Assembly (NCBI RefSeq): GCF_024700075.1
Contig: NZ_JAJONE010000004.1
Span: 62,001-126,000, forward strand
Source: Hymenobacter sp. J193
GTDB taxonomy: Bacteria; Bacteroidota; Bacteroidia; Cytophagales; Hymenobacteraceae
Length of the DNA stretch: 64,000 bases
Direction of reading: 5' to 3'
Position 1 is the first letter of the stretch. Every line of letters begins with the position of its first letter. A program made the translations under genes and the position numbers. Under the pieces are notes generated by a model. It saw only the letters and a program-made list of their open reading frames with translations, had not been told where the DNA came from and ran no database searches. Positions 1 through 5,949 of this stretch are shown piece by piece.

Positions 1-1329
1 TTTTTCCTGGGCATTTTCGGGTCGGTTCTGCGGCGAGGGCGCCGTGGTGGCGGGCGGCGCCCCGTGCTGCATGTCCATCCCCGGCATCGGCGAGCCACTA
101 GCTGGCTTCTGGCCTGACATGTCCATGCCTTTCATTTCCCCACTGCCCTGCTGCTTGGTCATGCCGGCGCCGCCCATATTCATGCCGCTCATGCCCTCCA
201 TGCTGTTCATTTCGCGCATCATCTGGAAGTAGTTGATGCGGGGCAGGTCCGGCGCTTTCATCGGCTCGCCCGCCCCGATGTAGGTAGAGGTGTAGCCCGT
301 GATGTCGTTGGCCGTGGCCCGAAACTCGGCCGCGCCCATGGCGGGCACGGTCACCAGCAGGTCGTAGGTTTCGGCCGTGGCAATTTCGAGCTTGGTGACC
401 GGGAAGGGCTCCACGTTGATGCCGTCGGCGGCAATCACCTGCATGGGGCCGCCGGCGTACTGCAGGAAAAAGTACGAGGAGGCGCTGCCGTTGATGACGC
501 GCAGGCGCACCACCTCCCCGGGCTTGGCGTCCTTGAAATAGCCTTTTTCCTGCCCGTTGGTCAAAAACTTGTTGTAGTAGATGTCGGTCAGGTCCATGGC
601 CGGCATGCGGCCCCACTCCTGCTTGAGCTTGTCTTTGAAGTAGCCGGCGGCCAGGGCCTCGCCGTAGCTCTGGGTGGCGCCTTTCTGCACGGCAAACCAC
701 TCGCCGGTGCGCTTGAGGTAGCGCAGCACTTCCTTGGATTTGTGGTCGGTCCAGTCGGAGAGCACCAGCACGTACTCCTTCATCTCGTAGGGAATCCGCT
801 TGGGGTGGATAACGATGGAGCCGTACACGCCGTCCTGCTCCTGCAGCATGGTGTGGGAGTGGTACCAGTAGGTGCCGCTCTGTATCAGGGGGAACGTAAA
901 CGTGTGCGTGCCGCCCGGCTCCACGGGGGCTGTGTTGAGGTAGGGCACGCCGTCCTGCGCGTTGGGCAGCAGGATGCCGTGCCAGTGGATGGAGGTTTCC
1001 ATGTGCATCTGGTTGTGCACCCGAATCACGGCCGTGTCGCCCTCGTTGAAGGTGAGCGTGGGGGCCGGAATCTGGCCGTTGATGCCGATGGCCCGGCGGG
1101 TGCGGCCGGTGAAGTTGACCAGGCGCTCGTCGACGTACAGGTCGTATTCCACCCGTTTGCCCACGTAGCTGGTGCGGGGCGTCACGACTTTGCCCTGCAG
1201 CTCGGCGGCCGGGGGCGCGGACTGGGTCAGGTGGGGCTCGGTGCCCTTGGCCATGCGCATGCCCGGCATATTTTGGGCCCAGGCGGGCAAGGTGGCCAGC
1301 AGCGCAGCTAGCAGAAAGAGTACTCGCAT
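1..1329 (-). CDS. Multicopper oxidase (copper resistance, CopA/PcoA-like), 3' end beyond window
   Basis: The frame is open from the ATG at 1329 to the window edge, giving 443 residues without a stop, so the C-terminus is missing. A signal peptide occupies about residues 1-18. The first cupredoxin domain has the type 2/3 copper ligand motif HWHG at about 115-118 and YHSH at 156-159, both typical of laccase-like oxidases. A second cupredoxin domain follows to about 345. The region from about 370 to 425 is rich in Met and His (MNMGG, MPGMDMQH), as in periplasmic cuprous oxidases of the PcoA/CueO type. The expected role is periplasmic oxidation of Cu(I). It starts 6 bp after the DUF2231 gene ends and shares its operator at 2660-2720. 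The family call is firm, the exact substrate is inferred. Confidence 0.9.
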   Translation of the reverse strand, partial: MRVLFLLAALLATLPAWAQNMPGMRMAKGTEPHLTQSAPPAAELQGKVVTPRTSYVGKRVEYDLYVDERLVNFTGRTRRAIGINGQIPAPTLTFNEGDTAVIRVHNQMHMETSIHWHGILLPNAQDGVPYLNTAPVEPGGTHTFTFPLIQSGTYWYHSHTMLQEQDGVYGSIVIHPKRIPYEMKEYVLVLSDWTDHKSKEVLRYLKRTGEWFAVQKGATQSYGEALAAGYFKDKLKQEWGRMPAMDLTDIYYNKFLTNGQEKGYFKDAKPGEVVRLRVINGSASSYFFLQYAGGPMQVIAADGINVEPFPVTKLEIATAETYDLLVTVPAMGAAEFRATANDITGYTSTYIGAGEPMKAPDLPRINYFQMMREMNSMEGMSGMNMGGAGMTKQQGSGEMKGMDMSGQKPASGSPMPGMDMQHGAPPATTAPSPQNRPENAQEK

Positions 1330-1335
1330 CGTCAC

Positions 1336-2514
1336 TTAGTTATTGCTTTTGGGTTGGGTGCGCGCCGGGTTGTTGTCCTCGAAGCGGTACTTGTCCATCG
1401 GGCTGGGCATGGCCATGCCAGGCATTGTTCCGGCGCCCTTCATGTCCATGGCCTTGCCATCCTTGCCCTTCATGTCCATGCCCTTCATATCGCCCATGCC
1501 GGGCATAGATTCGCCCTTTTTCATGCCTGGCATTCCTGACATGTCGCTCGTTGTTTGACGAGTCGTGGCAGGCTTTTGGCCGCTGGCGGGCTGCATGCCG
1601 GGCATGTTTTCCATGCCCTTCATCGGGCCCATGTTGCCCATGGCAGGCTGATTCCGGGGCGTATTCTTCGGGCGGGCGGGCCCCATATCCATGCCCGGCA
1701 TGTTGCCCATATCCATTTGAGTGGGCTGCCCTTTACGGCTGGGCCCTTGGGCAGAAGAGCGCGGTGTGCTCATGCCGGGCATGTTCATCCCCGGCATATC
1801 CGCCATGGCCCCCGGTCGTGCGGCGCTACGTGTTCGTGCCGGCTGCGATTGGCCGCCCCGCGGTTGATTGGGCATGGTCATGCCGTCCATCTGTTCCATG
1901 GGTTGACCGCGCTGGCCTGGCTGAGCGGCCTTGGGGTCCATGTTCATGTCCTCCATTCCGGGCTGGGGGTTGTCCGACGTCGTGCCGGTCTCCTCGTTGT
2001 GGGCGTCCGCCCCCGAAGTAGGCATGTCCATATCAGGCATTTCTTCATCCCCACCGTGGCCGTGGCTTTTGTCGAGCAGGTTGCCCTGGGGGCCCACGCC
2101 CTCCACGTACACCAGCTGCGCGCCCCGGTGCCCGGCCACGGAAAGCGCGCCGGCCGCCGCCACCGCCGCTACCAGCACCACCACCTCGTAGGCTCGGCGC
2201 TGTACCTTAAAGTAAAACCCGATGCTGGCTAGTAGCAGCGTGATGCCCGAGAGCCAGGTGGTGTAGCTGGCAAACTGTTCGTGGGCCGCAAATACCGCCG
2301 CCGCCCGGGGTGACAAGCCCAGGGGCAGGGCATGAAACACCGTGCTGGCCGCCACCGCCCCGGCGAAGCCCCCGGCCATTACCGCCAGGGCAATCCAGCG
2401 CACCTGGGGCCAGTCCTTGAACACCAGCAGGGCCTGCAACGCCGCGGCCAGCATAATCAGGACGATGGGTAAGTGCACCACCAGGGGGTGCAGATTGGGA
2501 AAATCTGAAAACAT
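1336..2514 (-). CDS. DUF2231 membrane protein with Met-rich copper-binding-like tail
   Basis: The 392-residue protein begins with a DUF2231-type membrane domain (residues 1 to about 150, four hydrophobic segments, with the family-like HPLVVHLPI near the N-terminus). After it comes about 240 residues of low-complexity sequence made of MPGM, MDM, MKGM and NMPGM units with interspersed His, Pro and Gly. Such Met clusters resemble the Cu(I)-binding segments of PcoA, CopA-type oxidases and CusF-like proteins. DUF2231 proteins are usually much shorter, so the tail is the unusual part. It is the first gene of the unit that continues into the multicopper oxidase, and the operator/promoter lies about 150-200 bp upstream. 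Function is inferred: membrane-tethered copper sequestration or delivery to the oxidase. Confidence 0.85.
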   Translation of the reverse strand: MFSDFPNLHPLVVHLPIVLIMLAAALQALLVFKDWPQVRWIALAVMAGGFAGAVAASTVFHALPLGLSPRAAAVFAAHEQFASYTTWLSGITLLLASIGFYFKVQRRAYEVVVLVAAVAAAGALSVAGHRGAQLVYVEGVGPQGNLLDKSHGHGGDEEMPDMDMPTSGADAHNEETGTTSDNPQPGMEDMNMDPKAAQPGQRGQPMEQMDGMTMPNQPRGGQSQPARTRSAARPGAMADMPGMNMPGMSTPRSSAQGPSRKGQPTQMDMGNMPGMDMGPARPKNTPRNQPAMGNMGPMKGMENMPGMQPASGQKPATTRQTTSDMSGMPGMKKGESMPGMGDMKGMDMKGKDGKAMDMKGAGTMPGMAMPSPMDKYRFEDNNPARTQPKSNN

Positions 2515-2659
2515 AGAGCCGAATTAGCTAAGGCTGGTGCACGGAAAAACCCCGGCTCACCGCTAATAGCAGCGCCGGGGCATTGCCCGATGGACGATGA
2601 AGAGGCCGCGCGGACCTCTGGCCCCTCGCCGGATGGTCGTTGCAGTTCTCTGTGATGTA

Positions 2660-2720
2660 CCATACGTAGGCGGGCCGAGACAATGTTTACACGCAAGGGT
2701 CCACCCAGTTGCATAATTTC
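2660..2720 (-). promoter_or_regulatory. Copper-regulon operator/promoter copy 1
   Basis: Reading the minus strand, GAAATTATGCAA (2720-2709) is followed by GTGTAAAC (TGTAAA begins at 2691) and a -7-like TACGTATG (2668-2661). Taking the A of ATTATG as position 1, the right half starts at 27 and the -7 box at 50, within two bases of the other copies at 3384, 4172, 4687 and 15804. It faces the DUF2231-multicopper oxidase unit. Confidence 0.65.
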
Positions 2721-2785
2721 AAGCACCACGGTAGCTGCGTAGGTACACCGTGCCCAGCTGCCGGCCGCTTTAGGGAGTGCCAAAA

Positions 2786-2820
2786 CGAAAAACGCCCGGC
2801 CACAGGGTCAGGCGTTTTAA
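2786..2820 (-). terminator. Rho-independent terminator after the Cys-rich small protein gene
   Basis: The minus strand reads AAAACGCC, a loop of about 14 bases, then GGCGTTTTT. It lies 16 bp past the stop of the gene at 2836, at the right distance and orientation for a hairpin with a U tract. Confidence 0.7.
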
Positions 2821-2835
2821 GCAGCATCGGGTAGC

Positions 2836-3033
2836 TTACTTAGCGGCGCAGCAGCTGGGGGCTCCTGCCGTGCAGGCCGGAGTGCCGGCCTGGGCGCAGT
2901 TTTGCACCAATGGGCAATCGGGGGTGCCCTTCAGCGGGCAATCAGCCGCGGCGGACGTGGGGCTGGTGAAGCCAAACAGCGCACCAGCGGAGAGCAACGC
3001 CGCAGCGCTGAACATCATCATCTTGTGTTTCAT
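2836..3033 (-). CDS. Small secreted Cys-rich protein
   Basis: This is a 65-residue protein with a clear signal peptide (MKHKMMMFSAAALLSAGALF, cleavage probably after the TSAAA stretch). The mature part of about 36 residues has six cysteines arranged as CPLKGTPDCPL, NC, AC and a terminal CC. The spacing suggests metal binding in the periplasm, though I recognise no named family with certainty. It sits between the multicopper oxidase unit and the HMA chaperone gene, 94 bp downstream of the latter, and probably shares its transcript. Confidence 0.7.
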   Translation of the reverse strand: MKHKMMMFSAAALLSAGALFGFTSPTSAAADCPLKGTPDCPLVQNCAQAGTPACTAGAPSCCAAK

Positions 3034-3127
3034 CGGTTCTAGTGATTAAGATGGGCCCGCCGGTACGGCCGCGGGGTAGTTTAAGAATCCACGGTCCGTA
3101 CGTCGTGGGTAGCACTCAAAAGAGAAA

Positions 3128-3334
3128 TTAGGCCTTGGTAGCCTTGAAGCCGGCATCTTCCACCAGGGCCAGCACCTGCTCCTCGGTCACGTCGCCGGTC
3201 ACGGTCAGGACCTTGTTGGGATTGGCCGTGTCGACCTGCCAGCTGGCAATGGCCTTCTCGCCGTTGAGGGTGGGCGTTACGGCTTTGATGCAGCCGCCGC
3301 AGTTGATGTTGGTGTTGAATTGAAGCGTTTTCAT
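3128..3334 (-). CDS. HMA-domain copper chaperone (CopZ-like)
   Basis: The 68-residue protein is a single heavy-metal-associated domain with the metal site NCGGC near residues 11-15 and the family pattern of beta-alpha-beta-beta-alpha-beta, ending in a typical EDAGFKA segment. The Met usually found two residues before the first Cys is replaced (INCGGC), which is common in Bacteroidota versions. The likely role is cytoplasmic Cu(I) binding and delivery to the CopA ATPase encoded at 15935. The gene has its own operator (3384-3444) with a perfect -7 box, and its start is about 50 bp downstream of that box. Confidence 0.9.
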   Translation of the reverse strand: MKTLQFNTNINCGGCIKAVTPTLNGEKAIASWQVDTANPNKVLTVTGDVTEEQVLALVEDAGFKATKA

Positions 3335-3383
3335 GGTAGTAATGCATGGCGCCCTTGGTGGGCGGGTTCGGGTTTAAAACACC

Positions 3384-3444
3384 CAAAAGTAGCGGCACGT
3401 GCCCGGGAAGGGGTACAGAATTAAGCTTGAGGCTTGCATGATTT
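3384..3444 (-). promoter_or_regulatory. Copper-regulon operator/promoter copy 2
   Basis: On the minus strand AAATCATGCAAG (from 3444) is followed by TGTACC (3417-3412) and a consensus Bacteroidota -7 box TACTTTTG (3391-3384). Counting from the A of ATCATG (3442), the right half starts at position 26 and the -7 box at 52. It drives the HMA chaperone gene. Confidence 0.75.
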
Positions 3445-3493
3445 GTATCAGCTGTGCCGCTACTGGCCCGCCTATCACGGCGCAGGACTTGCT

Positions 3494-4138
3494 TTAATGA
3501 TGACTCATGCCCCCGCTTAGCAGGTGTTTGCCAACGACAAAGAGCAGCAGCAGCACCAGCCCGGCGATGAGCAGATAGCGGCCCCAGGGCTTCGGCAAAG
3601 CAGCGGCGTGACCCGCGGCCACGGCTTGGGCGTGGGCCTGCTGTTGCTGCCGCCACTTACCGATGCGTCCCCAGGGTTTGTAGACCGAAATGGCGGTGGC
3701 CGCCAGCAAGACCACCAGCGCGGCGGCGGCATCAGCCAGCAGCTGCAGGCGTAGCCCGCGCAGGTCAGTCGTGGATAGGTCGGACTTGGCGGCTACCTCG
3801 GCCAGGTAGGTAACGGGCTGCATGTGCAGCAGCAGCAAGAGCGTGGCGCCCACTGTGAGCACCAGTTTCACCAGCACCCAGTAGTGCTTGAACAAGCCCC
3901 AGGGCGTACCCAGCGCCTGCACCACGCCGGTGGCCAGCGCGGCCAGGCTGGAGGGCACGATAACAAACCAGCCGCTCAGGCCCATGGCCAGGTAGGCCGT
4001 GCGCACCAGTAAGGCATCGGAGCTGGTCAGGCCGGTGATGGCCAGGGCCAGGAACACGGCCACGGCTCCGAGCCAGCCCACCGAGAACGTGATGTGGGCG
4101 GTGAGCAGGAATTTGCGCAGGGCGGGAGCCAGGGTCAT
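3494..4138 (-). CDS. CopD-like multi-pass membrane protein
   Basis: The 214-residue protein starts MTLAPALRKF. An in-frame extension up to 4285 is rejected because it would run through the promoter at 4172-4232. There are about four to five hydrophobic helices, a His in the first one (TAHITFSVGWLGAVAVF), and a short cytoplasmic loop before a last helix ending in GGMSHH. The architecture resembles CopD/DUF2269-type proteins found beside copper genes in Bacteroidota. Substrate transport is not demonstrated by sequence. Operator copy 3 lies directly upstream, so the gene belongs to the shared regulon. Confidence 0.7.
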   Translation of the reverse strand: MTLAPALRKFLLTAHITFSVGWLGAVAVFLALAITGLTSSDALLVRTAYLAMGLSGWFVIVPSSLAALATGVVQALGTPWGLFKHYWVLVKLVLTVGATLLLLLHMQPVTYLAEVAAKSDLSTTDLRGLRLQLLADAAAALVVLLAATAISVYKPWGRIGKWRQQQQAHAQAVAAGHAAALPKPWGRYLLIAGLVLLLLFVVGKHLLSGGMSHH

Positions 4139-4171
4139 CAGCGGGGTATTTATGACGGGTAAACGACCCCG

Positions 4172-4232
4172 CAAAAGTAGGAGCGCCGCCCATGCCCGGC
4201 GTACAGAATTAGGCCGCGAACCAGCATGATTT
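4172..4232 (-). promoter_or_regulatory. Copper-regulon operator/promoter copy 3
   Basis: The minus strand reads AAATCATGCTGG (from 4232), TGTACG (4205-4200) and TACTTTTG (4179-4172). With the A of ATCATG (4230) as 1, the right half starts at 26 and the -7 box at 52, exactly as in copy 2. The ten bases before the right half (CCTAATTCTG) also match copy 2 (CTTAATTCTG). Confidence 0.75.
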
Positions 4233-4253
4233 CCACGCCGGAACCCAAGAAAA

Positions 4254-4282
4254 AAGCCAGCCCGTACGCGACGGGCTGGCTT
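4254..4282 (-). terminator. Terminator of the copper-storage protein gene
   Basis: A perfect 12-bp inverted repeat (AAGCCAGCCCGT with a five-base loop) is followed on the minus strand by a run of T. It lies 20 bp past the stop of the gene at 4302 and separates it from operator copy 3. Confidence 0.85.
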
Positions 4283-4301
4283 CACACGGTATCAATAACA
4301 A

Positions 4302-4637
4302 TTAAGCGGCGATGCCCTGGCGGCAAGCCTGCTCGCAGCGGCGGCAAGCCTCGGCGCACTCCTTGCAGTGCTGGGAGTGGGCGCCGTGCTTCTCGCACTC
4401 GTCGGCGCAGGCCTTACAGATTTCAGCACACTCCTTCAGCAGATGGGCGGCGTGCTCCGAGCCGCGGGCCACGAGGCGGGCGGTGAGGGCACACACGTCG
4501 GCGCAGTCGCGGTCCAACAGGACGCAGCGGGCCATCATCTTCACGTTGTCTTCCTGCAGGCAGGCCGTGGCGCAATGCTCGCAGGCGGCGATGCAGGCAT
4601 TGAGGGCGTCGAGCAGGCTTTGGTTTTGGGTATGCAT
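4302..4637 (-). CDS. Four-helix-bundle Cys-rich copper-storage protein (Csp/DUF326-like)
   Basis: With the start at MHTQNQSLLD the protein has 111 residues and 16 cysteines, most spaced CxxxC or CxxC along amphipathic helices (CIAACEHCATAC, CAEICKACADEC, CAEACRRCEQAC). This matches the DUF326/Csp family of cytoplasmic or exported four-helix bundles that hold many Cu(I) ions in their core. No signal peptide is present, so a cytosolic Csp3-like form is likely. A longer upstream start is rejected because the -7 box of operator copy 4 lies at 4687-4695. Conserved His residues near helix 4 (KHGAHSQHC) are also typical of the family. Confidence 0.88.
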   Translation of the reverse strand: MHTQNQSLLDALNACIAACEHCATACLQEDNVKMMARCVLLDRDCADVCALTARLVARGSEHAAHLLKECAEICKACADECEKHGAHSQHCKECAEACRRCEQACRQGIAA

Positions 4638-4686
4638 GGGAAAGGTATATAAGTGAACAAACAAGGCAACCCGACCGGGCTGCTGC

Positions 4687-4748
4687 CTAAGTATACCTCC
4701 CCCATGGCCCACGGTTTTGCATATTACTTCCCATCCCTTGCATGATTT
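4687..4748 (-). promoter_or_regulatory. Copper-regulon operator/promoter copy 4, inside the 3' end of a regulator gene
   Basis: The minus strand has AAATCATGCAAG (from 4748), TGCAAAACC (4721-4713) and a -7-like TATACTTAG (4695-4687). Counting from the A of ATCATG (4746), right half and -7 box are at 26 and 52. The left half-site overlaps the last codons of the AraC/HMA regulator gene that ends at 4724. It faces the copper-storage protein gene. Confidence 0.7.
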
Positions 4749-5353
4749 GGGGCCTCATCCCCCACAACCGCAGCCATTTCGGCCCGCAGCAGCCGGCGAT
4801 ACGCGGAAGGCGAGCAGCGGGCCAGGCGCCGGAACTGGCCGGAGAAGTGCGCCAGGCTGGCGTAGCCCAGGCGCCGGGCAATGAGCCCCACGCTCAGGGA
4901 AGACGAAGTCAGGAGTTCCTGGGCATAGGCCAGGCGCTGACTAATAATGTAGGCCGCCAGCGTCTTATCGCCCACCAGGCGGGCAAAGGCCGCGCTGAGC
5001 TGCCCGTAGGTCAGGTCCAGCTCCCGGGCTACCGCCGCCCCAAAAGCCCGGTGCCGCAGGCTTTCACCCGGCTCGCGCAGCAGGCGGTTCACCGCCACGC
5101 TGACCCGTTCCACCAGGGTCTGGTGAAAGGTTTCGAGCAGGGCAAACCGCGCTGCTTCCAGCGTGGCCCGCAGGCGGGGCCAGTCCAGCTCCTCGGCCGT
5201 GCCCGCCACCGTGGCCGCGCCCAGGCGCACGTCGAGCACCTGCAAGCCCAGGCCTTCCAGCTCCTGCCGAACCACCCGGATACCGCGCGCGCACACCATG
5301 TGCTTGATGTAAAGCACAGTGGTGGGCGCAGCAGAATCGTGGCGATTAGGCAT
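4724..5353 (-). CDS. AraC-type regulator with N-terminal HMA-like domain (copy 1)
   Basis: The 209-residue protein has an N-terminal segment of about 70 residues resembling a heavy-metal-associated ferredoxin-like fold (VLYIKHMVCARGIRVV, then alternating strands and helix), a linker, and a C-terminal AraC/XylS double helix-turn-helix from about 110 to 200 (SVGLIARRLGYASLAHFSGQ is the second HTH). The metal site is CARG, so only the first Cys of the expected CxxC is kept, unlike the copy at 18591, which has CPQC. It is the last gene of the RND operon, 3 bp after cusA-like. I infer it reads the bipartite operators nearby, as an activator or a diverged partner of copy 2. Confidence 0.85.
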   Translation of the reverse strand: MPNRHDSAAPTTVLYIKHMVCARGIRVVRQELEGLGLQVLDVRLGAATVAGTAEELDWPRLRATLEAARFALLETFHQTLVERVSVAVNRLLREPGESLRHRAFGAAVARELDLTYGQLSAAFARLVGDKTLAAYIISQRLAYAQELLTSSSLSVGLIARRLGYASLAHFSGQFRRLARCSPSAYRRLLRAEMAAVVGDEAPNHARDGK

Positions 5354-5356
5354 AAC

Positions 5357-5947
5357 CTAGCGGGTAGGCAGCACCGGATTCAAATCCGAGGGCGGCGTAA
5401 GCGGCTGCGCGTTGAGCTCCTGCGGGTGGTCGTCCAAACCCGTTTCCTGGTGAGAGGCGAAGTACTGCGCCAAGGCCTTCTCCCCTACCAGCCAGAACAC
5501 CACCGGCGTCACGATGATGTCGAGGAAGGTGGACGAGAGCAGGCCCCCGAGAATGACGGTGGCCACCGGATACAGGATTTCCTTGCCCGGCGCGTCCTTG
5601 GCCAGCGTAAGCGGCACCAGGGCCAGGGCCGCCACCAGGGCCGTCATCAGCACCGGCACCAAGCGTTCCAGGGAGCCGCGAATAATCATGGGGATGCCGA
5701 ACTTCTCGCCTTCGTGCTCCACGAGGTGGATGTAGTGCGAAATCATCATGATGCCGTTGCGGGAGGCAATGCCGGTGAGCGTGATGAAGCCCACTAGCGA
5801 GGCAATGCTGAACGTGCCGCCGGTGAGCAGCACGGCCACCACCGAGCCGATGAGCGCCAGCGGGATGTTGAGCATAATCTGCCCCACCATGTAGCTGGAC
5901 TTGAAGTGCGAGAACAAGACCAGGAAGATGCCGGCCAGCGAAAACAA
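5357..5947 (-). CDS. RND metal efflux pump, C-terminal part (frameshifted from 5950-8577)
   Basis: This frame carries the last transmembrane helices of a CusA/CzcA-type RND permease (SYMVGQIMLNIPLALIGSVV, GIASRNGIMMISHYIHLVEH, TALVAALALVPLTLAKDAPG). Its reading frame is open back to about 6019 and continues the protein of the upstream frame: after LPPG the correct continuation is YYLTYGGQFESQQS. The apparent ATG at 5947 is therefore an internal Met and not a genuine start. Together the two parts give about 1,070 residues, the normal length for the family. Whether the protein is made depends on whether the missing base at 6017-6024 is real. Confidence 0.8.
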   Translation of the reverse strand: MFSLAGIFLVLFSHFKSSYMVGQIMLNIPLALIGSVVAVLLTGGTFSIASLVGFITLTGIASRNGIMMISHYIHLVEHEGEKFGIPMIIRGSLERLVPVLMTALVAALALVPLTLAKDAPGKEILYPVATVILGGLLSSTFLDIIVTPVVFWLVGEKALAQYFASHQETGLDDHPQELNAQPLTPPSDLNPVLPTR

Positions 5948-5949
5948 GC

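Noticed and set aside
1555..2232. Long open frame opposite the DUF2231 gene
   Set aside because: It is rich in His and Arg with no domain, and is the antisense of a GC-rich repeat-coding gene.
2457..2783. Short frame running through operator 1
   Set aside because: It would need to encode the operator sequence and has no sensible protein composition.
4742..5797. A 351-codon plus-strand frame
   Set aside because: It crosses the regulator and pump genes on the other strand and lacks any family pattern; its composition is that of an antisense GC-rich frame.
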